Origin: Alphaproteobacteria bacterium SS10
GTDB taxonomy: Bacteria; Pseudomonadota; Alphaproteobacteria; TMED2
Direction: 5' to 3'
Assembly: GCA_019192455.1 (NCBI GenBank)
Contig: JAHCML010000003.1
Location: 1,452,160 to 1,516,159 of the forward strand
DNA length: 64,000 nucleotides
Position numbers and translations under genes: made by a program. Each line of letters starts with the position of its first letter. Within the stretch, counting starts at the first letter, position 1. Shown piece by piece: positions 38,577 through 46,943 of the stretch. The notes under the pieces were generated by a model, which worked only from the letters and a program-made list of their open reading frames with translations, ran no database searches and was not told where the DNA came from.

Positions 38577-39083
38577 ATGATCCCGAAGGATCGACCGGTT
38601 ACCGGCCATGATTTAGAGGACTTACGGGAGAAGCTAGCCCTGTCTGTCACTGACCTTTGTTGGCTTTTCGGCCTCTCAATGCCCAATTGGGGAAAGATCA
38701 AGAAAGCCGGCGGCGACCCGGTTAAAGATCCCGCTGTGGCATTGCTGGCACGGTTTCTCGACACCTATCCAGAGGCTTGCCCCATTCCGCGGCCACCGGA
38801 GCCGGGTGATGTGGCCGACCGCCTGCCGGAGTTGTCCCGTAAAACCCTTGGCATCGCCCTTGGACGTGAGGCCTCCGCCGGTTACCGCTGGGTTGTCCAG
38901 GGTGGCCGCACCTCCCCGATCCTCAACCGCCTGCTGCTGATCCTGTCCTTGCACCTGGATGATCACGGCCAGCGCGCCTGGCAAGAGTGGCAGACCCTGG
39001 TGTCCACCGAAGCCTCTGCTCGCGGCATTGAGAATATCTGGCGGAGTGGCTCTTGGCGCCAACGTGCTGCCAACGACGCCTGA
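38577..39083 (+). CDS. Helix-turn-helix-like protein (possible regulator)
   Basis: A 168-residue protein that begins with a possible HTH: DLEDLREKLALSVTDLCWLFGLSMPNWGKIKKAGGDPVKDPAVALLARFLDTYPE, where SVTDLCWLFGLSMPNWGKIK has the helix-turn-helix spacing. A second similar block follows: RKTLGIALGREASAGYRWVVQGGRTSPILNRLLLIL, so the protein may carry two HTH repeats. A strong AAAGGA (38565-38570) lies 6 bases before ATG 38577. A sharp terminator follows. No specific family is recognised; context with type IV pilus and secretion genes suggests a local regulator. Confidence 0.7.
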   Translation: MIPKDRPVTGHDLEDLREKLALSVTDLCWLFGLSMPNWGKIKKAGGDPVKDPAVALLARFLDTYPEACPIPRPPEPGDVADRLPELSRKTLGIALGREASAGYRWVVQGGRTSPILNRLLLILSLHLDDHGQRAWQEWQTLVSTEASARGIENIWRSGSWRQRAANDA

Positions 39084-39104
39084 TCCGATCAGGCTTACAG
39101 AATA

Positions 39105-39139
39105 GAAAAAGGCCCGGGCGGATAACCCGGGCCTTTTTT
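39105..39139. terminator. Bidirectional rho-independent terminator
   Basis: AAAAAGGCCCGGG pairs with CCCGGGCCTTTTTT around CGGATAA, a long perfect stem with an A-run on the left and a T-run on the right, so it works in both directions. It lies between the HTH gene (stop 39083) and the DsbC-like gene (stop 39160). Confidence 0.92.
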
Positions 39140-39159
39140 CATGTCTTGGTGGTCAGCTC

Positions 39160-40182
39160 TTAGGAGTTGCCGCGAACCAACCGAACCAGATCTCCAGGCA
39201 TGTTGCGTGGCATACCCCGAATAATCCGCGGAATGCCGTCAAAGCCACGGAAGATGAAATGGGGAGTTCCCTCCAAATCATAATCACGGGTGAACTGCTC
39301 ATTCTGCCGGACCAGGAGGATGGAATCCTGGGTCACGGTTGATGGTGGCGGTGGTGATGCCGCACGGCCTTCATAACGCTGCATGGCCTGACCAGGGTTC
39401 GGGCTTGAGATAATCGCCGCTGACTTTGCCAGGCTCGTATCGGCCAGCATGCCGACCGGGATGATCCGCATTTGGATCTGGCCCTGGGCAATAACAGGGG
39501 CCAGATGCCCCATCGCCCGCTCACACCACGGGCAGTTCGGATCGTGGATCATATAGACCACCGAAGCCTCTGGCTGACCGAGGCGGAACCAATTGGTTTG
39601 ATCAACCGCATCCAGGACAGCCTCGGCTTTTGCCTGCTGTTGCTGTGGGCTCAACGGTGCCCGGGTCGCATCTTGCTGCTGCGCCTCGTTCTGGAGGCGC
39701 GTGGCGGCCGCTAGAGCTTGCGGATCGTTCTGCATCAAGCTCATCACCTGCCCCATGGTGATGTTCTGGCCCTGGGTATTGAACATCAGGCCAGCAATCG
39801 CCGCTGTGCCATCAGGTGCGACATAGAAGGTCTGGATGCTGCCATTGGCGGCTTCGGCAAAATACGCGTCTAGGCCGTGAAGCCGCCCCATGAAGCGCAG
39901 CACGTTCCCTCGATTGCGCAGATATTGAAGCGCCGGGGCATTTGGATTGATCGGGCCTTCAGCCGTAGAACCGACACCCGGGATACCTGCTGTCGCTTCC
40001 GCCGGTGGCACCGTAACCGAGCCATCAGTAACCGCCGGTGGCGTGCTGACGTCCTGAGCGTTAGCGATGGCCGTTGGCAGAGCCATCATCATGGCCACGG
40101 CGCCAATAGCCGCCAATCGGCCAAATCCATCAGCCTGAACGGGGCCAAAACCAAGCCCATGTTTCAGATTAGTGAGTCTCAT
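39160..40182 (-). CDS. DsbC/DsbG-like periplasmic thiol-disulfide protein (TrbB-like)
   Basis: A 340-residue protein with a signal peptide (AAIGAVAMMMALPTAIANAQDV), a Pro/Val-rich region, a Gln-rich helical linker (RLQNEAQQQDATRAPLSPQQQQAKA) and a thioredoxin fold with active site NCPWCERA (CPWC) near residue 217 and the cis-Pro in LEGTPHFIFRG. This fits DsbC/DsbG-type enzymes that isomerise or oxidise disulfides. IncI plasmids carry a DsbC-like TrbB next to the transfer genes; the present gene sits beside the Dot/Icm and pil locus, which suggests a similar role in folding envelope parts. That link is inference. The start ATG 40182 gives MRLTNLKH. Confidence 0.82.
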   Translation of the reverse strand: MRLTNLKHGLGFGPVQADGFGRLAAIGAVAMMMALPTAIANAQDVSTPPAVTDGSVTVPPAEATAGIPGVGSTAEGPINPNAPALQYLRNRGNVLRFMGRLHGLDAYFAEAANGSIQTFYVAPDGTAAIAGLMFNTQGQNITMGQVMSLMQNDPQALAAATRLQNEAQQQDATRAPLSPQQQQAKAEAVLDAVDQTNWFRLGQPEASVVYMIHDPNCPWCERAMGHLAPVIAQGQIQMRIIPVGMLADTSLAKSAAIISSPNPGQAMQRYEGRAASPPPPSTVTQDSILLVRQNEQFTRDYDLEGTPHFIFRGFDGIPRIIRGMPRNMPGDLVRLVRGNS

Positions 40183-40500
40183 CCCCTATCCCCGCACTAT
40201 CTAGAAAAAATTTTAGCTAAAATTAGCATATTGTTGCCGCTTGCGCATGCTTGGCGATTCCAGCCCGCTTTAGCGCCGCTTTGCAGTTTGCCACACCCAA
40301 GATTACCCCCATAAACGGCTGAATTCGCCGAAAAAACCATTGTTGACTGGTAATTTATCAGTGGTCTTGCGTATAGTTGTCACAAGGTATCAGCAGTTGT
40401 TTCGGCAGGGATAACGCAAAGTTGATCCGGGCAATGCCGTAGGTAGGGTCCAGAAGCCGATCAGTAGCGATAGGGGCAAGAGCGATGATGGGGGCAGGAA
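40183..40500. other. Intergenic gap with divergent promoters expected
   Basis: This 318-base gap lies between the divergent DsbC-like gene and the hypothetical at 40501. I see an AT-rich stretch (about 40196-40230) and TTGACT at 40343 with TATAGT at 40371, but the spacing (23 bases) is too long for one promoter. No RNA, repeat or terminator is recognised. Confidence 0.3.
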
Positions 40501-41058
40501 TTGGCTGACGACACGCCAATCACCGATGGCGAGCTAGGCAGCGATGCCGGTGGCCCCAGCCTCGAGCATGGCGGCCTTGCCATCAAATTCTCATCCAATA
40601 AGCGGGATGACATCTCGACTGATTATCTTCGTCGGGCACAGATCCGCCGTGACGTGGTGATTGAGCCGCTGATGCAACTCGGCTGTCATGCCGATGTGGT
40701 GAAAGAAAGCCGAACGATTGTCGACTTCGCCACCCTCGCCCTCTTGGTTCATGAGCGGGTGGATATTCCAGCGCGGTGTATTGCTGATGATGCCCCACCA
40801 CGGGCAAGCGATGACGCCTCTATGGGCCCAATCATGCGTGTGCTGCAGAAAGAGCAGGACTTGTCATTGCTCGCCGTGGGCACCGTGGTGCCATCCGAGT
40901 ACTATACCGAAGCTGATGCCCGATCCGCCGTTAAGTATGCGGACCATATGCTCGGCATGATTACCGAGCGCTTGAACCCAAGCTTAGGCCTTGAGGCCAA
41001 ACAAAAGGCTGACAGCAAGTTTGACATGTCATTCCGGCCACTAGGCCGCAGCAGCTGA
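40501..41058 (+). CDS. Hypothetical protein
   Basis: A 185-residue soluble protein, acidic at the start (MADDTPITDGELGSDAGG) and helical afterwards (DVVIEPLMQLGCHADVVKESRTIVDFATLALLVHERV). No family is recognised. No ATG is available; the start is the TTG at 40501, preceded by GGGGGCAGGAA at 40490-40500, which gives a usable ribosome site. The out-of-frame ATGs at 40485 and 40488 are not used. It is convergent with the ATPase gene at 41104 and lies in the secretion/pilus neighbourhood, so a role there is possible. Confidence 0.6.
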   Translation: MADDTPITDGELGSDAGGPSLEHGGLAIKFSSNKRDDISTDYLRRAQIRRDVVIEPLMQLGCHADVVKESRTIVDFATLALLVHERVDIPARCIADDAPPRASDDASMGPIMRVLQKEQDLSLLAVGTVVPSEYYTEADARSAVKYADHMLGMITERLNPSLGLEAKQKADSKFDMSFRPLGRSS

Positions 41059-41103
41059 AAAACCGGCCACCTAGCCAACAGCCCATCTCTATAATTTTAA
41101 TGG

Positions 41104-42027
41104 TTAATCGGCAGCAGGACGCTTCGCGCCCGTACTTCTGATATGGCCTTCAAGTTCACTGAAGTTGCCATTCTTTAGGGCTGCCCGGATTGGATCATCC
41201 GGCTTCCGTGTAGGCAGCAGGACATCCATGACCAGCCGCTGGTCATCGCCAGCAAGCCGTTGGTGGATACACATGGTCAGGGCATCGGACAGCATGTTAA
41301 GGGCGTTATCCCCCTCAACCTCTTCCGCCATCTTGGCGAAGCCCTCCGCTGCATCGATCACATTGGCAGCATACATGGTCGTAACAACGGCCATCTGACT
41401 ACCAGCAGCACGCAACGCCTGGGACACCATGCCCGGGGTAGTTACCTCACCAAGATAGGCGAACTTTGGGCGCCAGCGACGCGCGAGGGCCAATGCATCG
41501 GCGAGCTCATGACCATCGGCATCGATCTGAAAACACCAGCCAGCTTCGCCATGAGGGCCTTCAAGCGGTGCTTCGGGCGGGCTCTCAATCGCCACGCCCA
41601 TGTCCCCGAATGTCGTCAGCCAAGACGCCATCATGGCGGCCGCTGTTGTCGACTTGCCCTGGCTGTTAAGGCCGGTAACTAGGAACAGACCGCGGTCCTG
41701 CGCGAGAGAGACCATGAGATCTGCGAGGTTTGGCGCCACACCAAGCTCTGAGATACCAGGAATTCGGGCCATGCCACGGCGGCAAACCCACCATTTACCC
41801 TGTTGGGAACTGACGCTGCTGACGCGATAAACAACCCCGTCATACCGTACAGAGAACTCAGCACGCTCCCGCGCGGCGACAGATAGAACAGCATGAAGAC
41901 CAATAAGGTCGGGCGCCACCTCTTCCGGGGGCGCCAAAATCCCAACCTGGCCAGGCACACCGCGCAAGAACGCTTCACAATCAACGCTGATGCAAAGGTC
42001 CGAAAAGGCGAGTTCGCGGAGTTTCAT
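41104..42027 (-). CDS. Short PilT/DotB-like ATPase with altered His box
   Basis: A 307-residue protein of the type II/IV secretion ATPase family (T2SSE). Walker A is GLNSQGKSTTAAA; the Asp-box position reads ESPPEAPLEG; Walker B is FAYLGEVTTPGMV with the Glu kept. The His box that reads TGHLVFSTVHAN in DotB is here GSQMAVVTTMYAAN, without the His, so catalysis may be altered. The N-terminal domain is shorter than in PilQ. It is the last gene of the pil group, downstream of the pilS terminator. It might serve as a retraction or accessory ATPase for the pilus (inference). Start ATG 42027 has no good ribosome site. Confidence 0.75.
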   Translation of the reverse strand: MKLRELAFSDLCISVDCEAFLRGVPGQVGILAPPEEVAPDLIGLHAVLSVAARERAEFSVRYDGVVYRVSSVSSQQGKWWVCRRGMARIPGISELGVAPNLADLMVSLAQDRGLFLVTGLNSQGKSTTAAAMMASWLTTFGDMGVAIESPPEAPLEGPHGEAGWCFQIDADGHELADALALARRWRPKFAYLGEVTTPGMVSQALRAAGSQMAVVTTMYAANVIDAAEGFAKMAEEVEGDNALNMLSDALTMCIHQRLAGDDQRLVMDVLLPTRKPDDPIRAALKNGNFSELEGHIRSTGAKRPAAD

Positions 42028-42151
42028 AAATCACTGGCGGCAGGAGCTCTAAATCTTCACCGCCATGCTATAGCGCCCCCTGCTTTGATCAAGCGGAAAG
42101 CGCGCATCCCAATGATAGAAAAGGCCTATGGGCAGTTGAGGCGGCGATTGG

Positions 42152-42186
42152 ACAAAGAAAAACGCCCCGCACAAAGTGCGAGGCGT
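42152..42186 (-). terminator. Rho-independent terminator after pilS
   Basis: On the minus strand ACGCCTCGCAC and GTGCGGGGCGT form an 11-bp stem (42162-42172 with 42176-42186; one mismatch) followed by TTTTTCTTTG. It lies 25 bases after the pilS stop and separates pilS from the ATPase gene at 41104. Confidence 0.88.
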
Positions 42187-42210
42187 CTTCCTGAAACTAT
42201 CGACTGGATC

Positions 42211-42768
42211 TTAGTTAAAGGTCCAGGTGATGTCGTTATCATCAGCTGCGCTGTTGCAAGCACCAACGGCAGTAGCAGTGGTGACTGGAAGAGCGATAGA
42301 AGTACCGCCAACGTCAACATCTGCGAGGCCAGAACCACCGGTACCACCTGGGTTCAGGGTGATCAGCTTAACGCATGCGTTGTTTGGAACCTGCTCAAAC
42401 AGAATGGTGAACTGGTCACCACCGGTAGCAGTAGCAGCGACAACGTCACCACCCCAAGCGTTACGCAGCGTACCGGTCGACACAACCATGTCGGAAGGTG
42501 CAGCGTTTGCTTTGGTGAGAAGCGTGTCGGTGAGACCAGCGTAGTTCGACTGACCAGCATAAAGCGATCGGATACCCGATTGCAGGGTCACGAACTGGTT
42601 AATACCGGTATTCAGCTTGTTGCCAGCGGTTGCCTGCAAGTAAAGCAGCGTACCACCAACAATTGCGAGAGCACCGATAGCCAAGACAAGAAGCGTCTCA
42701 GCAAGGGTCAAACCAGCTTGGCGAACACGCCGCTTGGTCGCCGTAGCGACAGAATTCAATCCCGTCAT
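42211..42768 (-). CDS. pilS: Type IVb prepilin, PilS-like
   Basis: A 185-residue prepilin of the R64 PilS type. A basic leader of 19 residues ends RRVRQAG, then the mature protein starts LTLAETLLVLAIGALAIVGGTLLYLQA: Gly at -1, Glu at +5, hydrophobic helix. The pilin head has GLTDTLLTKANAAPSDMV and Cys residues near the C-terminus (NNACVKLI and VGACNSAADD) that can make the usual disulfide. GGAGGT lies 7 bases before ATG 42768. It follows the PilR gene by 200 bases, likely with its own promoter, and ends in a strong terminator, as expected for an abundant pilin. Confidence 0.9.
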   Translation of the reverse strand: MTGLNSVATATKRRVRQAGLTLAETLLVLAIGALAIVGGTLLYLQATAGNKLNTGINQFVTLQSGIRSLYAGQSNYAGLTDTLLTKANAAPSDMVVSTGTLRNAWGGDVVAATATGGDQFTILFEQVPNNACVKLITLNPGGTGGSGLADVDVGGTSIALPVTTATAVGACNSAADDNDITWTFN

Positions 42769-42848
42769 TATCCCTACCTCCGATTAGCGGCGTAATATGT
42801 TGTGCCGCATCCGTACTAGATGGAGAGCGCCCCCAATAAGCGCTCACA

Positions 42849-42862
42849 CAGTCATCTGACTG
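42849..42862. repeat. Short palindrome upstream of pilS
   Basis: CAGTCA-TC-TGACTG is a perfect 6-bp inverted repeat about 81 bases upstream of the pilS ATG, next to a weak -10-like TATACC on the minus strand (about 42873-42878). It could be an operator in the 200-base gap between pilR and pilS. Confidence 0.3.
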
Positions 42863-42968
42863 TTACGGTGTATGGTATAGCAACTTTCCGACACAAATAC
42901 CACCCTCGATTGTCTCATTGCCGCCACATTTTTGCCCCATTTCGGGAAAGTGGCTTTAGGGCAACAAA

Positions 42969-44042
42969 TTAACCGCCGCTGGCAGCACTTGTGATCTGCC
43001 CCTGCAGGTCAAACAGACCGCCCAAAAGCGTCATGATTGTTATGCCAATCAATAGGATAGCAATAGTGTTCAAAACCTTAGCCTGCGCCTTAATCTTGTC
43101 GACACCAGTCTCGATCCATTCGTTGGCAACGGCCCTCAAGCTCTCATCAAATGAGGATAGCGAAGCATAAATTCGCAAATCTTCGACAATTTCAGGATCT
43201 GGAAAGCCATATTTCCCACGGTGAAGTGCATCCCCCAGGTTAGCCCCGGAATTTACATATCGGAGGGCACTGTCAATCCGTTCCCGCATCCAGGGCGTTG
43301 AGTTTCGGCGCAGCTTCCGGAGCACCTCAGGAACCGAGACACCGATAGTGACCAATGCGGCCACAGCCATCAGAAAACCACCGCCCTCAACTAGGCGATA
43401 AATCGACCATGGGGGTATTTTGTCAAAAAAGGCTCGGACGCGCCCCGTCCAACGAGGGGCCGTGATTGAGAACACGATAATAAACACGACCAACCCAATA
43501 GCGATTGGGACCAGCCAGTTATTTGCAATTGCAGCCATCACCCGCATACCGGCTGCCATGCCGGTCCACTCCTCTTCTGGCAATAGGGCGCCAAAGTTTG
43601 GAATGACCTGGACACCAAATAGGTAGAGCATGCCGCCCAGCATCACCAATAGGATGCCGGGATAGGACAAACCACCAATCAGGGCCCCCTTAATAGCCTG
43701 GGAACTCTCTGCCAGTTTGATCACATTCAATAGGGCTTCATCTAGGCGACTACCCGACTCCCCTGCTTCAACAAGCATCCGCTCACCAAGCGGGGCCCAC
43801 CCTTCAAGGGCTTGACCAAAGGGCCGGCCATTTCGATAGGACTGGCGCCAGGAGTCGATCGCGACAGCGACAGGATCACCCTTTTTCTTACCGCCCTTTG
43901 CTGCTTGGTCCCAAAGGACATCAAGTGCCGCCTGTAGGGAGACACCGTTCGAAAGCAAGCCGGCAATCTTCTTGTAAAGGCGCAGGCGAACCTTCGCGTT
44001 TACCTGCAGCTTGGCAAATGAGATTTCTAAGGACGAAGGCAT
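42969..44042 (-). CDS. pilR: Type IVb pilus inner membrane protein PilR (GspF family)
   Basis: A 357-residue polytopic platform protein of the GspF/PilC family. The first domain begins MPSSLEISFAKLQVNAKVRLRLYKKIAGLLSNGVSLQAALDVLWD, followed by SYPGILLVMLGGMLYLFGVQVIPNFG and later WLVPIAIGLVVFIIVFSITAP, SIYRLVEGGGFLMAVAALVTIGVSVPEVLRKL and a final hydrophobic segment. This two-domain arrangement with internal repeats is typical. GGAGAG lies 5 bases before ATG 44042. It comes 48 bases after the PilQ stop and before PilS, the same order as pilQ-pilR-pilS on R64. Confidence 0.9.
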   Translation of the reverse strand: MPSSLEISFAKLQVNAKVRLRLYKKIAGLLSNGVSLQAALDVLWDQAAKGGKKKGDPVAVAIDSWRQSYRNGRPFGQALEGWAPLGERMLVEAGESGSRLDEALLNVIKLAESSQAIKGALIGGLSYPGILLVMLGGMLYLFGVQVIPNFGALLPEEEWTGMAAGMRVMAAIANNWLVPIAIGLVVFIIVFSITAPRWTGRVRAFFDKIPPWSIYRLVEGGGFLMAVAALVTIGVSVPEVLRKLRRNSTPWMRERIDSALRYVNSGANLGDALHRGKYGFPDPEIVEDLRIYASLSSFDESLRAVANEWIETGVDKIKAQAKVLNTIAILLIGITIMTLLGGLFDLQGQITSAASGG

Positions 44043-44090
44043 CTAATCTCTCCAAAGGACCCGCCGACAACGAGCCGAAATGTTGATGAT

Positions 44091-46943
44091 CTACTCGGCG
44101 GCAACCTTGCGAACGCGATCACGATCCAGTTCTAGTGGGCCCAGCATCCGCTCAATCTCGTAGGTACTACACACACCAGTTTTGGCCTTGAGAATACCGT
44201 GCCCCATCATGGTGATACCGTTTAGGTTCTCAACCCAGTGACGGCGTGCTGAGAGCTTATCGTCGTTCTTCATGTATTCCATGAAGGCATCGTCAGGCAG
44301 CAGAACCTCGGCCACAACCGAACGACCAACAACGCCTGTACCATTACACTTCGGGCACCCCTTACCCTCAACGTAAATACCCTCAATATCGCGGCTATAA
44401 ACGCTGAGCGTACGCTCCCAAAGCTCATCATCAACCATGCCCTCATCCCGGGCCTGCATAATGGGTATCTTACAACCATCGCATAGTGCCCTGGTCAGAC
44501 GCTGACCAACCAGGCCGGTAAAGACCGCAGGGTCATAGAGCTTAAACTCATCAACGCCGATATCTTTCAGACGACTAACGATGGTCAGCGCATCAACCGC
44601 GTGAAGGGTCGCCCACACCTGGTGACCCGTCATGGCCGCTTCGAAGGCTAGCTTCGCACTTTCAGAATCCCGGATCTCACCAATCATGATCACGTCCGGG
44701 TCACTACGGAGTGCGGCACGAATGGCTGCGTTAAACTTCTCTTTCCGCTCTTCAGCCGTTGACGCATTGGTCACCGGCATCTGCTGTGCGCCCTCAATGA
44801 CGTACTCAGGTGGATCCTCAACCGTGAAGGTTGCGATCTCATTCCGACGCTCTTGCATCAGCGTACTCAAAATACGCTGCAGCGTTGTCGACTTACCCGA
44901 ACCGGTTGGGCCAGCCACGATGTTGATACCCATCGGCACGGCCCGCATGCGCTTGATCTGGGTGATCTGCTTTTCTGCGTAACCCAGCGTATCAACGTCG
45001 CCGACCACACCCTGGGTGCGATAAAGGAAACGGGCGACCATATGGCGGCCGCCGTAAGAGAGTGGGTTGAACTGCAAACGCAGGGCTTGCACGCCACCGG
45101 GAAGCCGTACGCTGGTATCAGAAATACGTGCAGCTTGGTACTCATAGGGCTGATAACTTGCATCCGATGCATCGGCCATCGCGAAGGCAGCGGCACAGAA
45201 GTCGGCCCCATAGGCAGACCGCCACTCCATGAAATCCTTCAAAACCCCATCGATGCGAAGTCGGACAATCGCCGATCCATGGCTAACAACAACGTGCGCA
45301 TCACTGGCTTTCAGACGGGCACATTCGGCAATGAACCGAACGATCTCCCGTTGCATGGAGGTGGCTTCATCATCCGCCTTAACGACCTGATCATCACCAC
45401 CGACACCACTCTCATAGCACTTGGCTAGGATAGCGATCTCAACTGGGATCATATCGATGGTCATGCCCTTACGGCGCAGAAGACCAGCGAAAGACAGAAC
45501 ATGCGGATCATCGATGTGAGAGCGTGAGACTAGGAATAGGCCGTTCTCAAACAACGCCATCAATTCTCGTTGCTCAGGACGACGCTCATACGCACCGCCA
45601 GGACCGGTAAGAAGTGCCCCAGCCTCTTCGATCATCATCGTGATGTCTTCAGAGGTTAGGTCTTCCGGGTTCTTCTTGGCTTTATCAGGCTTTGGTGCAG
45701 CCATCGCTGCATCTGGACGTCGCACCGCCCCACTACCGGCATCATCGGTCTTCGCCATCTCCGCTTTCTTAGCGGCAATCAATGCGGCGGCTTTAGACGG
45801 ACGGCGAGCAGGTTTCGCCCCCGTGGCAGCACTTGCGGCGGCAGCCCAGGTATCGGCCTTACCCTTACCTGTGGGCCCAGCGGTAGCTTGAGCGCTCTTA
45901 GCCTGGGTTGGCTTCAGCTGTGTCACATTTGAGGAATCAGCCCCCGACGACGCTGGCTTGGCTGCCTGCGTCTTCGCTGCCTTCTCGGCTTTCTTCTCAG
46001 GCTTCTTACTAGACACCGTAGGTTCTTCGACCTTCTGCTCCGCCACCTTTGCCGCGGCTGCCTTCTTAGATTCAGGCTTAGAGGCCGGTGTTGCCGGCTT
46101 GCTAGCCTTGGCTTCCTTAGAAGCCTCTTGTTTGGGCTGGTCATCGATCACAGGGGCGACAACCTTAGCCTCCTTCGCAGCAACCGGCTTTGAAGGCATC
46201 TTTACCTTTGGCTCTTCGACCGCCTTTTCTGGCTTGGCCTCTGATACATCCGGCTTATCCTTTGCCGCCTTATCGGCCGCCTCTAGCTCTTCCGTCGGAT
46301 CACTCAGTTCGACCTTCGCACCATCTCCTACGGCATCATTTTCTTCAGCCCCCTTCTCCCGACGCTTCTCTGCAATAGTCGGCTTGGGCGGCACACGGGC
46401 AGGTTTTGATGCTACCGGTTTTGGTTCTTCCTTCGCTGACGCCACCTCAGAGTGCGAGCCGCTCTCTTTGGCAACATCCTCTTCTAACTTCGCAGCTTCC
46501 TTAGGTGACTCTAGTTCTGCATCCGCTGCCTGCTGATCTTTCTGCTTATCTAAGCTATCGCTCTGATCAGAAAGCCCAACCTCTGTGTCCTCATCCTTAC
46601 TGTCAAAACCCTCAAATCGACGGCTAGCGGCAGAGAAATCCATTGGCTCATGAGGCACGGATTGTGCTGCTTCAGCCGCTGATGCCTCCAGCTCCGTGTG
46701 AGAACCAGCGCTCTCACTTGTGGCTGAGCCATCAGTGTCTTTGCTGTTTGCTTGAGCGAGCTTGGCCTGAACAGCGGCAACTGAACTCGATGACGGCTCA
46801 GAAACCGACTTCCCGCTTTCCGCCGATGCCCCAAAATTATCTGGAGCAGAGGCATTAGCGGGCTCGGGCTCTGGGCTCGCTTTCGACGATTTGAGGCTCT
46901 TAGATTTAGGCCCCAGCAGTCTCTCAACAAACAAGTTGGTCAT
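44091..46943 (-). CDS. pilQ: PilQ-like secretion ATPase with a long low-complexity N-terminal extension
   Basis: The 950-residue protein has two parts. Residues 1-430 are a Glu/Lys/Ala/Ser-rich low-complexity tract (KPAKPASSGADSSNVTQ-like, many KPESKK and KAEKAAK runs) that is not in R64 PilQ (about 516 residues). Residues about 440-950 form the T2SSE ATPase: Walker A VAGPTGSGKSTTLQRIL near residue 679, Asp box TVEDPPEYV, Walker B IMIGEIRDSESAKLA, His box MTGHQVWATLHAVDAL, and a zinc-type CXXC cluster CDGCKIP and CPKCNGTG. It powers pilus extension at the inner membrane. It overlaps the PilP stop by one base (TAATG) and precedes PilR. Confidence 0.9.
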   Translation of the reverse strand: MTNLFVERLLGPKSKSLKSSKASPEPEPANASAPDNFGASAESGKSVSEPSSSSVAAVQAKLAQANSKDTDGSATSESAGSHTELEASAAEAAQSVPHEPMDFSAASRRFEGFDSKDEDTEVGLSDQSDSLDKQKDQQAADAELESPKEAAKLEEDVAKESGSHSEVASAKEEPKPVASKPARVPPKPTIAEKRREKGAEENDAVGDGAKVELSDPTEELEAADKAAKDKPDVSEAKPEKAVEEPKVKMPSKPVAAKEAKVVAPVIDDQPKQEASKEAKASKPATPASKPESKKAAAAKVAEQKVEEPTVSSKKPEKKAEKAAKTQAAKPASSGADSSNVTQLKPTQAKSAQATAGPTGKGKADTWAAAASAATGAKPARRPSKAAALIAAKKAEMAKTDDAGSGAVRRPDAAMAAPKPDKAKKNPEDLTSEDITMMIEEAGALLTGPGGAYERRPEQRELMALFENGLFLVSRSHIDDPHVLSFAGLLRRKGMTIDMIPVEIAILAKCYESGVGGDDQVVKADDEATSMQREIVRFIAECARLKASDAHVVVSHGSAIVRLRIDGVLKDFMEWRSAYGADFCAAAFAMADASDASYQPYEYQAARISDTSVRLPGGVQALRLQFNPLSYGGRHMVARFLYRTQGVVGDVDTLGYAEKQITQIKRMRAVPMGINIVAGPTGSGKSTTLQRILSTLMQERRNEIATFTVEDPPEYVIEGAQQMPVTNASTAEERKEKFNAAIRAALRSDPDVIMIGEIRDSESAKLAFEAAMTGHQVWATLHAVDALTIVSRLKDIGVDEFKLYDPAVFTGLVGQRLTRALCDGCKIPIMQARDEGMVDDELWERTLSVYSRDIEGIYVEGKGCPKCNGTGVVGRSVVAEVLLPDDAFMEYMKNDDKLSARRHWVENLNGITMMGHGILKAKTGVCSTYEIERMLGPLELDRDRVRKVAAE

